Shown: in pieces, positions 1 to 5,078 of the stretch
How positions within the stretch are numbered: position 1 is the stretch's first letter
Layout of the letters: each line of letters opens with the position of its first letter
Source of the DNA: Campylobacteraceae bacterium
Lineage (GTDB): Bacteria > Campylobacterota > Campylobacteria > Campylobacterales > Campylobacteraceae
Direction: 5' to 3'
Assembly: GCA_012521935.1 (NCBI GenBank)
Contig: JAAYLJ010000239.1
Coordinates: forward strand, 1 to 5,371
Length of the DNA stretch: 5,371 nucleotides
Notes under the pieces: generated by a model
The model's database searches: none
Seen by the model: the letters and a program-made list of their open reading frames with translations, nothing else
What the model was told of the DNA's origin: nothing
Made by a program: the position numbers and the translations under genes

Positions 1-720
1 CGCATACCCTCCAGGATAATAATTGGTTTTAAACTCTTTTAAAAGGATGGAAAAAGGAAGTTTTAAAGGAGTTGGACCATATCCTATTTTAATCTCGCCT
101 TGATTAAAACTTACAATGCTTTTTTTTGGCTCTTTTTGAAACTCTTCATTTAAGATTATCTTTTTTTTCTCGCCCTTAAAAGCTAATTCAATCTCAAGCT
201 CACTCTTTGTAGCTAAACCCTCTTTTAATACTCTTGCTTCTATTAGTTTTAAGTTAATTTTTTCGCCATTTAATATTAAAGTTTTATCTAATCTATTTTT
301 CCACGCATTTGCTCTAAAAGCAATATTTACTTTCTCACTTTTCTTATCTTTAATAAACTCAATTTGAATATAAGGCTCACTACTTAAAAAAATATCTTTA
401 ATCTCTCCTTTTCTTAATGAAAGAGTTCCTTCAATTCCAAAAAAATGAGTAGATAAAGCGCCAAAAAATATGAGTAAAAATGAGAGATGAAAAATAAATT
501 TTGGAAAACTTTTCCACATTTTTGTTTTGTAAATTACTAAAGCTATATTTAAACAGGTAAAAAATAGCACAAGCCCAAACCACCAAGATTCATAAAAAAA
601 GATTCTAGCTGTATTTGTCCCAAAATCATTTTCTATAAATGTTGCAATTGCAGCTGCTAAACCCATTAAAAGAAGTAAAACTACTGTTAGCCAATACGAA
701 GAAAAAAAACGAAGAAACAT
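1..720 (-). CDS. nrfI: Cytochrome c synthase, ResB/CcsBA type, probably NrfI (partial, N-terminal 240 codons)
   Basis: The reading frame is open from an ATG at 720 to the window edge, so the C-terminal part, including any CcsA/WWD heme-handling domain, is outside the window. The visible part looks like a ResB domain: three hydrophobic segments at about residues 10-29, 46-64 and 74-95, then a long hydrophilic, presumably periplasmic, stretch. Family-like features are ATFIENDFGT after the first segment, YESWWF before the second, a histidine (H78) in the third and YYPGGYA at the visible end. CcsBA proteins move heme across the membrane and attach it to CXXCH motifs; transmembrane histidines bind heme in characterised members. 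In Wolinella the synthase encoded after nrfA (NrfI) is needed for the CX2CK heme, and that position is shared here. The start lies 70 bases after the nrfA stop and has only a weak ribosome site (GAAAG). A general CcsBA is the alternative; the family is firm, the specialised role is inferred. Confidence 0.9.
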   Translation of the reverse strand, partial: MFLRFFSSYWLTVVLLLLMGLAAAIATFIENDFGTNTARIFFYESWWFGLVLFFTCLNIALVIYKTKMWKSFPKFIFHLSFLLIFFGALSTHFFGIEGTLSLRKGEIKDIFLSSEPYIQIEFIKDKKSEKVNIAFRANAWKNRLDKTLILNGEKINLKLIEARVLKEGLATKSELEIELAFKGEKKKIILNEEFQKEPKKSIVSFNQGEIKIGYGPTPLKLPFSILLKEFKTNYYPGGYA

Positions 721-750
721 ATTTATCTTTCAGGAGTGAAATAAAACGGT

Positions 751-782
751 AAATACAAGGAAGCTTTCGCCTCCTTGTATTT
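751..782 (-). other. Intergenic RNA hairpin between nrfA and nrfI
   Basis: On the minus-strand transcript the arms AAATACAAGGA and TCCTTGTATTT pair perfectly over 11 bp. A G-U pair and two G-C pairs continue the stem to 14 bp, closed by a GAAA (GNRA) tetraloop. On the plus strand the G-U position is an A-C mismatch, so the structure fits the direction of the nrf transcript better. It begins eight bases after the nrfA stop codon. The downstream sequence (TTTACCGTTTTATTTC) is only a weak U-tract, so partial termination, or protection of the nrfHA mRNA 3' end, is more likely than a full stop. Either would give less nrfI than nrfHA product, which suits an enzyme that makes the cytochrome. Confidence 0.8.
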
Positions 783-790
783 TTATCTAA

Positions 791-2281
791 TTATCTATAA
801 AAAGATGATTTATCATCTATATTTTTTTGGTTTTCTGCATCGTATAAGCCTCTAGCTTTTGCATGCTTAATCCACTCTTGCTCTAAAGTTCTTTTGAATT
901 CAAGTTTTTCTTGAATAAGTTTCTCAACATCTAGGCCAGCTAGTTTTTGAGCATTTTCTTTAGTGCTAAAGTCTGGTGCAATAAATTCAGCATCGCCATA
1001 CTTTGCTAATATTTTTACAAGCTTAATTCTAGCTTGTTGTCCCTCTTCATTTGCAGAAGCAAGTAGTCTTAAAGTCTCTTCTGGTGCATGGAAGAATGAT
1101 CCGTGACTTGCAATTGAGTAGTCCCATCTCCATTGTCCATGTCTAATGTGAGTTCTAACTTCTTTTAACTCATCATCACTAGCTCCAAGCTCCATTGCTC
1201 TAGCTGTTTCAAGGTGAGCTTTAGAAATGTTATCCATTGCGATTTCCATTAGATACTCTTTTCTATCAAACTTTTGCTTAACTATGCCTCTTAATTTCTC
1301 TTCACTCTCTCTATGGCAATTCATACAGCTTCTATCCATAGTCTCAAGTGGGCTTCTGATTTGGTGATCAGAGTACTTAACAGCACCTTCTTGAGTATAA
1401 GGCATGTGACAATCCGCACATGATACGCCTTTTTGTCCGTGGATTCCAGTTAAGTGCATTTCAAAACCTGGATGTTGCGCTTTTAACATTGGTGTTTTAG
1501 AAATAGAGTGAGTCCAGTCAGCAAAATTAATCTCATCATAATACTCTTCCATTCCCTCAGCTGTTAAGCCATTTTTCCATGGAAATGTTACAACCATTGC
1601 TGTTTTACCATTATTATCAGTTGCTTTGAAGTAGTACTCTGAGTGACACTGCGCACAAACTAATGATCTTTTCTCTTGGTGAGTAGAATCTGCAAAAGTG
1701 TTCATTCCAGCAGAAGCTAAACCTCTATCCATGTATGGTCTTCCCATAGCAAGTTGAGCAGTTTTAGGATCGTGACAATCTTTACACCCAATTGAGTTTA
1801 TAACCTCTCCGCCATATCTTGCCCACTTACCTGTAAAGTAGTTTAGCTCGCCATCTTCTTCAATAAGTCTTACAACATCTGGTGATTTACAAGTCCAGCA
1901 AGATGTTGGCATTGGGCCAGTTTCTGCATCTTTTGGATTTGCAGTTCTAAGTGAGTTTGTTAAGTCTTGAACAGCATAATAGTGACCTCTTGGTGCGTTA
2001 TAATCTTTAGAAAACGCATATCCCGCCCAAAGAACAGCTAATTGAGGTTTTTTTCCAACCATATCCTCTAAATCATCACTATCTTTGGTTTTTTGCCAAG
2101 AGCTATACTGTCTTGGATAATATTTTGCCCACTCTGAGTTAACAGAAGCATTTTGAGGAATGCCCTGAACCTGATTTAAACTTACACGCTCTGCTTCTCG
2201 TGCATTAATATTACTTACTAAAAAAAACATAGCTACAATAGCAGCTAAAGAGCCTGTAAGCAATAGTTTTAATTTACTCAT
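791..2281 (-). CDS. nrfA: Cytochrome c nitrite reductase, pentaheme catalytic subunit NrfA
   Basis: NrfA reduces nitrite to ammonium with six electrons in the periplasm. The 496-residue protein has a Sec signal peptide (about residues 1-27, ending INA). Heme sites are C128-W-T-C131-K132, the lysine-ligated catalytic heme diagnostic of NrfA, and CXXCH motifs at 166-170, 209-213, 288-292 and 319-323. By comparison with Wolinella NrfA, the active-site residues are probably R112, Y216 and H270, and the calcium ligands E215, Y216, K267 and Q269 (SEYY and KAQH motifs). The C-terminal half is helical in character, as expected for the dimer interface. Length is normal for the family. The ATG at 2281 is preceded by AAGGGAG at a good distance, overlapping the nrfH stop codon; only 13 bases separate the genes, so they are cotranscribed. 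No key residue appears missing. Confidence 0.98.
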   Translation of the reverse strand: MSKLKLLLTGSLAAIVAMFFLVSNINAREAERVSLNQVQGIPQNASVNSEWAKYYPRQYSSWQKTKDSDDLEDMVGKKPQLAVLWAGYAFSKDYNAPRGHYYAVQDLTNSLRTANPKDAETGPMPTSCWTCKSPDVVRLIEEDGELNYFTGKWARYGGEVINSIGCKDCHDPKTAQLAMGRPYMDRGLASAGMNTFADSTHQEKRSLVCAQCHSEYYFKATDNNGKTAMVVTFPWKNGLTAEGMEEYYDEINFADWTHSISKTPMLKAQHPGFEMHLTGIHGQKGVSCADCHMPYTQEGAVKYSDHQIRSPLETMDRSCMNCHRESEEKLRGIVKQKFDRKEYLMEIAMDNISKAHLETARAMELGASDDELKEVRTHIRHGQWRWDYSIASHGSFFHAPEETLRLLASANEEGQQARIKLVKILAKYGDAEFIAPDFSTKENAQKLAGLDVEKLIQEKLEFKRTLEQEWIKHAKARGLYDAENQKNIDDKSSFYR

Positions 2282-2294
2282 CTTTTACTCCCTT

Positions 2295-2828
2295 TTATAG
2301 TACTTCTTTTACACCCAAATTGTTTGGTGTAGTTGTAATGCCTCGCACCTTACCGTGCGGTACGCCTTTATGGCAATCCCAGCATCTTCGTCCCTCTTCT
2401 ACACTTGTATCATCAAAGCGGTGGTATCTATCCGCATTGCTAACCAAGGTAGAGACAAGGCTCGCATGACAAGAGACACAGTTATCTTGTACACGCTTTG
2501 CTCCGTGATCACTTATCTTAATAGCATGATCGTAACTTCCAAGTGTAAAGGCAACTGAGTGATTCCACCCATCAATGGCTTTAGCGATCAGTTTATCCGT
2601 CTCGCTTGTTCTTGGGAGATGGCAATCTACACAGGTGACATCCCTTGCATGTGAACTATGTTGCCATGTAGCATATTGGGTATTCATAACATGACAATTT
2701 ATACACGATTTTGGGTCACTAGAGAGATACGAAAGTGCTTTTGAGGCATGTACTGTATAGGCAAAAAGTCCTACAGCAAAAATAAATGCACCCAGTGCAC
2801 TAAAAATTAGGAATTTACTTGGTTTCAC
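2295..2828 (-). CDS. nrfH: Cytochrome c nitrite reductase, membrane tetraheme quinol dehydrogenase NrfH
   Basis: NrfH is the NapC/NirT-family partner of NrfA: it oxidises menaquinol at the membrane and passes electrons to the periplasmic catalytic subunit. With the GTG start at 2828 the protein has 177 residues: an uncleaved N-terminal anchor (about 5-25), then four CXXCH heme sites at 42-46, 66-70, 117-121 and 149-153. M48, just after the first site (CINCHVM), corresponds to the unusual axial methionine of heme 1. K83 and D86 lie where quinol-site residues are placed in this family. The GTG is chosen because AAGGAGG sits four bases upstream and because the resulting start (MKPSKFL) lines up with the remembered Wolinella NrfH (MNKSKFL). 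The frame stays open to an earlier GTG at 2867, which would add 13 residues but has no well-placed ribosome site. First gene of the nrfHAI operon. Confidence 0.97.
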   Translation of the reverse strand: MKPSKFLIFSALGAFIFAVGLFAYTVHASKALSYLSSDPKSCINCHVMNTQYATWQHSSHARDVTCVDCHLPRTSETDKLIAKAIDGWNHSVAFTLGSYDHAIKISDHGAKRVQDNCVSCHASLVSTLVSNADRYHRFDDTSVEEGRRCWDCHKGVPHGKVRGITTTPNNLGVKEVL

Positions 2829-2880
2829 ATTCCCTCCTTGTGTTAGGGTTGGTTGCAACAGCAACACCTCTCTTGCTCAA
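2815..2880 (-). CDS. Possible leader peptide upstream of nrfH, 21 codons, TTG start
   Basis: A perfect ribosome site, AAAAGGAGG (2889-2897), lies eight bases before a TTG at 2880. That frame gives a 21-residue peptide beginning MSKRGVAVATNPN and ending RRECETK, with its stop at 2815-2817. It contains the nrfH ribosome site (read as Arg-Arg codons AGG AGG) and runs 14 bases past the nrfH GTG in another frame. Ribosomes translating it would cover, and on stopping could re-initiate at, the nrfH start. No other start codon sits at a usable distance from this strong ribosome site. The peptide resembles no family I know, and TTG starts are uncommon, so the call rests on the ribosome site and on the overlap. 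It could instead be an unused ribosome-binding or stabilising sequence. Confidence 0.35.
   Translation of the reverse strand: MSKRGVAVATNPNTRRECETK
2833..2839 (-). promoter_or_regulatory. nrfH ribosome binding site (fixes GTG start)
   Basis: AAGGAGG on the minus strand, four bases before the GTG at 2828. It decides between that start and the upstream in-frame GTG at 2867. Confidence 0.8.
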
Positions 2881-2930
2881 GCTAACTACCTCCTTTTGAA
2901 AAATTGCAACACAAAACACAATAGGTGTTG
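2862..2930 (-). promoter_or_regulatory. nrf mRNA leader with alternative pairing segments
   Basis: On the transcript strand the segment CAACACC (2924-2930) can pair either with GTGTTG (2907-2912), giving a 6-bp hairpin, or with GGTGTTG (2862-2868), giving 7 bp and enclosing the upstream ribosome site. The second partner can also fold locally onto GCAACC (2851-2856). The three folds exclude one another in a way that resembles an attenuator, but the stems are short and no U-tract terminator follows. Any control would more likely act on translation. Repetition of the GTGTTGC word may also be coincidental. Confidence 0.3.
2889..2897 (-). promoter_or_regulatory. Second strong ribosome binding site in the nrf leader
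   Basis: AAAAGGAGG on the minus strand, 50 bases upstream of the nrfH site. It is well spaced (8 bases) only from the TTG at 2880, and too far (21 bases) from the GTG at 2867. This suggests translation of a short leader rather than a longer NrfH. Confidence 0.5.
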
Positions 2931-2940
2931 TCAAGTGGTG

Positions 2941-2946
2941 ATTCTA
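2941..2946 (-). promoter_or_regulatory. Predicted -10 element of the nrfHAI promoter
   Basis: TAGAAT on the minus strand, one mismatch from TATAAT, preceded by a T-rich stretch as is common in epsilonproteobacterial promoters. It predicts transcription starting near 2934-2936 and a leader of about 107 bases before nrfH. No convincing -35 hexamer precedes it; the Crp/Fnr-type palindrome occupies that position, as expected at an activator-dependent promoter. Confidence 0.55.
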
Positions 2947-2969
2947 CTAAAAGGACGATAAAAAAAGCA

Positions 2970-2983
2970 TTGACTTAAGTCAA
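2970..2983 (-). promoter_or_regulatory. Crp/Fnr-family operator in front of nrfHAI
   Basis: TTGACTTAAGTCAA is a perfect 14-bp palindrome with the TTGAC-N4-GTCAA layout of Crp/Fnr-type sites (FNR is TTGAT-N4-ATCAA; epsilonproteobacterial NssR is close to TTAAC-N4-GTTAA). Its centre at 2976.5 falls at about -41.5 to -42.5 from the start predicted by the TAGAAT element, which is the class II activator position. The gene for a matching regulator is the next one upstream. I found no second copy of this pattern elsewhere in the window. Confidence 0.75.
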
Positions 2984-3053
2984 GTCATTGTAGAAAAAAG
3001 AGTTTTTTTATTTAAATTGTATTTAAGTTTATTTTCAAAAGCCCATTTTATCG

Positions 3054-3076
3054 AATTGTCAACTAAGTTAACGATT
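3054..3076. repeat. Imperfect inverted repeat upstream of the nrf promoter
   Basis: GTCAACT and AGTTAAC flank a central A (3058-3072) with one mismatch; three more matching pairs lie outside (AAT and ATT). The half-site order is inverted relative to a Crp/Fnr site, so it is not a second copy of the nrf operator. It lies about 130 bases upstream of the predicted nrf start and could bind another regulator, or be chance in AT-rich DNA. Confidence 0.3.
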
Positions 3077-3145
3077 AATATTTGTGCTTTTTATGTATTT
3101 ATTTAATACTTTTAAAAATAAATTATTACTTAAATGACGAATTAA

Positions 3146-3787
3146 TCACTCATAAAATTTTGAAAGTTTTTTAAGATTAGAATAAGTTATCTTTTGACTC
3201 TCATCAATTTTAACAATTTTGAGTTGTTTAAATTTAGAGAGTGTTCTTGAGAGAGTTTCAGGAGTTATGTTTAAAAATTGAGCTATTTTGGTATTTTTAA
3301 TATCACCAAAAAGCTCTGGTAACTCTACTATCATCTTAGCCACTTTTGCTTCAGAGTTTAATATCACTTCATTATGGATAACTTCTGACATAATTTTTAA
3401 TTTTTCAGATAGAGATCTTATGATTTTAAGCGATAAGTTTGGGTTTCCATGTATTAGAGTTTTAAATTTTTCAAAATCTATCTTTAGCACAACACCATCT
3501 GTTATGAACTCTGCTGAGGCAGGAAAAGGAATATCTTCAAAATTTGTAAGCTCAGCTACGAATGATTGGGGGTAAAACTGGTGCAAAAAGATTTGCTGAC
3601 CTTTAAAGTTTGTCTTATAAAGTTTTAAAATACCCTCTACTAAAAGATGAAGGTTTTTTGATCTATCTCCTTCATAAAAAAGAATTTCACCTTTTGAATA
3701 TTTTTTTGATGTGCTTATATTTTTTAATAATTTTAACTCCTCTTTATCCAATTTTGAAAAGAGTGAAACTTCATTTAAAATGTGCAT
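3146..3787 (-). CDS. Crp/Fnr-family transcriptional regulator, cysteine-free (Nss-like)
   Basis: The 213-residue protein has the Crp/Fnr plan: an N-terminal effector beta-roll (about 8-110; KGEILFYEGD and LLVEGILKLYK are typical), a long dimerisation helix (about 115-142) and a C-terminal winged helix-turn-helix (helices near 166-190, TKIAQFLNITPETLSRTLSKF). The recognition helix carries E177, S180 and R181, equivalent to FNR E209, S212 and R213, which predicts TTGA-type half-sites. There is no cysteine anywhere, so an FNR-style iron-sulphur oxygen sensor is excluded; heme or nitrosyl sensing, or indirect signalling, is possible. It lies upstream of and in the same direction as nrfHAI, whose promoter carries a TTGAC-N4-GTCAA palindrome. 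Nss-type regulators control nitrate, NO and nrf responses in Campylobacter and Wolinella, so that role is inferred here. The ATG at 3787 follows AGGG by six bases. Confidence 0.9.
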   Translation of the reverse strand: MHILNEVSLFSKLDKEELKLLKNISTSKKYSKGEILFYEGDRSKNLHLLVEGILKLYKTNFKGQQIFLHQFYPQSFVAELTNFEDIPFPASAEFITDGVVLKIDFEKFKTLIHGNPNLSLKIIRSLSEKLKIMSEVIHNEVILNSEAKVAKMIVELPELFGDIKNTKIAQFLNITPETLSRTLSKFKQLKIVKIDESQKITYSNLKKLSKFYE

Positions 3788-3936
3788 TTTTAGCCCTGTA
3801 AAAACTTTTTTTTACTTTACAATATTGAGTCCATTATCTGGCTTAAGAATATTTAAAATATAATTTTTATTCATTAATAATATTTTCATTAATTTTTTGT
3901 TAATAAATAGTTAATTTTATGTTTAATATGTTTTCA

Positions 3937-3942
3937 TATAAT
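3937..3942 (+). promoter_or_regulatory. Promoter -10 element upstream of a stem-loop
   Basis: A perfect TATAAT with T-rich sequence before it (GTTTTCA), the style of epsilonproteobacterial sigma-70 promoters. It predicts a start near 3949, about 30 bases before the stem-loop at 3979-4013 and 137 bases before ppaC. In DNA this AT-rich such hexamers can arise by chance. Confidence 0.45.
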
Positions 3943-3948
3943 CCTTTT

Positions 3949-4020
3949 GTCCAAACAAAGCAACACCCTTTTTTGTAACCAAGAGCCAACCTCCCGCTAA
4001 AACTGGCTCTTGGGTTATTT
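3949..4020 (+). ncRNA. Candidate small RNA or ppaC leader with C-rich loop
   Basis: A transcript starting after the TATAAT at 3937 would have a CA-rich, unstructured 5' part (about 3949-3978) and then a perfect 10-bp stem, CCAAGAGCCA (3979-3988) with TGGCTCTTGG (4004-4013). The 15-base loop contains CCTCCC. The following GTTATTT is a mediocre U-tract, so the hairpin may end the transcript. A loop of this kind is complementary to Shine-Dalgarno-like sequence, and a C/U-rich terminator loop is the active part of the Helicobacter RepG small RNA. No plus-strand gene ends upstream, so it is not simply a gene terminator. It could instead be an attenuator in a long ppaC leader. I do not recognise it as a known riboswitch family. 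Confidence 0.35.
3979..4013 (+). repeat. Strong inverted repeat (10-bp stem, 15-base loop)
   Basis: CCAAGAGCCA and TGGCTCTTGG are perfectly complementary, and with one bulged G the pairing continues outward through TAA and TTA. It is the most GC-rich and most stable structure in an otherwise AT-rich gap, which is why it stands out. Confidence 0.85.
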
Positions 4021-4045
4021 AACTGCTTAATTACTTTTTATCTGT

Positions 4046-4051
4046 TATAAT
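4046..4051 (+). promoter_or_regulatory. Predicted -10 element of the ppaC promoter
   Basis: TATAAT preceded by TG and a T-rich run, 34 bases before the ppaC start codon. It predicts a short leader of about 28 bases, containing the ribosome site AAGAAGGA at 4072-4079. Confidence 0.65.
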
Positions 4052-4085
4052 CAATTTTATTTTAGTTCATAAAGAAGGATACTGT

Positions 4086-5012
4086 ATGGCGTCTTATGTT
4101 GTAGGACACTCTATTCCAGATTCAGACTCAATTTGTGGAGCAATCTCTTTAGCACACTTAAAAAGTGAGCTTGGTGAAGATTGTTATCCTGCAAGAAATG
4201 GGGATTTGAATCCTGAGAGCGCTTTTATTTTAAAAAAATTTGGCATCGCTGCGCCAGAGCTTAAAAAAAGTTTTGCAAATGAGCAAGTTTACTTAGTCGA
4301 TCACTCCGATCTTTCGCAAAGCCCAGAAGATATAAAATCTGCAACTATACTAGGCATAGTAGATCATCACAAGCTTGGAGACATAACTACTGACTCCCCG
4401 CTTGAGTGCTGGATAAGACCAGTTGGTTGCTCAAATACTATCATTAAACAAATGTATGATTATTATGATGTTGAAATACCTGTTCAAATAGCTGGAATTA
4501 TGCTTTGTGCCATACTTAGCGATACTGTTATTTTTAAATCTCCAACTTGTACAAATGAAGATAAAAAAGCTGCAAAAGAGCTTGCTAAAATAGCTGGGAT
4601 AGATGATTATAAAGCTCTTGGCATGGAAATGTTTAAAGTTAAATCAGACATTGAAAATGCAACCCCAAAAGAGTTAGTCTTTAGAGATTATAAAGATTTT
4701 GATATGAGTGGTAAAAAAATTGGAGTTGGGCAGTTAGAAGTTGTGGATTTATCGCTATTTGATGATAAAAAAGAGGCACTTTTTAAAGAGTTAAAAAGTA
4801 TAAAAAATGAGTCAAATAGAGATAGCGTACTGCTTTTACTAACTGACATAATGGAAGAAGGCTCTTTGCTTTTAGCTGTAAGCGAGGATGAGGGCATCAT
4901 TGAGGGTGCACTTGGAGCAAAGCTTGAAAATGGAGAAGCTTGGTTGCCTAAGGTTTTAAGTAGAAAAAAACAAGTTATTCCATTTTTAGAAAGAGCCTTT
5001 GGTAAAAAATAG
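4086..5012 (+). CDS. ppaC: Manganese-dependent inorganic pyrophosphatase (family II, DHH superfamily)
   Basis: The enzyme hydrolyses pyrophosphate to two phosphates in the cytoplasm, pulling biosynthetic reactions such as tRNA charging and polymerisation forward. The 308 residues have the full set of family II motifs: GHSIPDSD with H8, D12 and D14; D72 in VDHSD; the DHH signature D93-H94-H95; S145-D146-T147; and, in the C-terminal DHHA2 domain (about 195-305), the substrate-binding SRKKQ at 292-296. The metal ligands H8, D12, D14, D72, H95 and D146 are all present by comparison with Bacillus PpaC. Length is typical, and there is no CBS-domain insert as in regulated variants. The ATG follows AAGAAGGA by six bases and a TATAAT by 34, so the gene probably has its own promoter. 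It is divergent from the regulator and lies 66 bases before gltX. Confidence 0.97.
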   Translation: MASYVVGHSIPDSDSICGAISLAHLKSELGEDCYPARNGDLNPESAFILKKFGIAAPELKKSFANEQVYLVDHSDLSQSPEDIKSATILGIVDHHKLGDITTDSPLECWIRPVGCSNTIIKQMYDYYDVEIPVQIAGIMLCAILSDTVIFKSPTCTNEDKKAAKELAKIAGIDDYKALGMEMFKVKSDIENATPKELVFRDYKDFDMSGKKIGVGQLEVVDLSLFDDKKEALFKELKSIKNESNRDSVLLLLTDIMEEGSLLLAVSEDEGIIEGALGAKLENGEAWLPKVLSRKKQVIPFLERAFGKK

Positions 5013-5046
5013 TCAATTGCTCAAAAGCTAATTAAGAATCCCATGA

Positions 5047-5052
5047 TATAAT
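5047..5052 (+). promoter_or_regulatory. Predicted -10 element of the gltX promoter
   Basis: TATAAT in the 66-base gap after ppaC, 26 bases before the gltX ATG, with the ribosome site AGGAG at 5070-5074. No terminator hairpin follows ppaC, so gltX may also receive ppaC read-through. Confidence 0.6.
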
Positions 5053-5078
5053 TTCGCAAATTTATAAACAGGAGTCAA

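Larger units (their letters stand above)
2829..3145. other. Intergenic region between the regulator gene and nrfH
   Basis: This 317-base gap carries the nrf operator, promoter and leader in its nrfH-proximal part (2829-2983). The rest (2984-3145) is very AT-rich. I see no gene, no GC-rich terminator after the regulator's stop codon, and no repeat apart from an imperfect inverted repeat at 3054-3076. Some read-through from the regulator gene into nrfHAI therefore cannot be excluded. Confidence 0.7.
3788..4085. other. Divergent intergenic region between the regulator gene and ppaC
   Basis: The half next to the regulator (3788-3930) is extremely AT-rich, with several imperfect TTAAT-type words. 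I could not single out a convincing promoter for the regulator there, nor a TTGAC-N4-GTCAA site that would indicate autoregulation. The half next to ppaC holds a TATAAT element, a strong stem-loop and the ppaC promoter, listed separately. No protein-coding frame with a credible start was seen. Confidence 0.6.

Noticed and set aside
723..758. Tiny TTG-started frame after the AAGGAGG buried in the nrfA-nrfI hairpin
   Set aside because: Only 11 codons, its ribosome site is paired in a stable stem, and the TTG itself lies in the opposite arm; nothing else supports translation.
2355..2558. A 67-codon plus-strand open frame
   Set aside because: Lies wholly inside nrfH on the opposite strand. The heme motifs and ribosome site support nrfH, and this frame shows no family features.
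2932..2937. TTGACA hexamer on the minus strand as a -35 box for a second nrf promoter
   Set aside because: No acceptable -10 element lies 16-18 bases downstream (the sequence there reads TGTTGC), and it would fall within the leader of the better-supported promoter.
3288..3575. A 95-codon plus-strand open frame
   Set aside because: Antisense to the Crp/Fnr-family gene, with no ribosome site and low-complexity composition; a shadow of the real coding frame.
3610..3801. A 63-codon plus-strand open frame rich in leucine
   Set aside because: Antisense to the start of the regulator gene. The apparent hydrophobicity comes from complementing Lys/Glu/Asn-rich codons, not from a true membrane protein.
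3979..4013. Fluoride or other known riboswitch controlling ppaC
   Set aside because: Fluoride riboswitches can precede pyrophosphatase genes, but the conserved pseudoknot sequences of that class are absent; only a simple stem-loop is visible.
4688..4900. A 70-codon minus-strand open frame rich in serine
   Set aside because: Antisense to the DHHA2 part of ppaC; the serine and leucine runs mirror Lys/Glu/Asp-rich ppaC codons.
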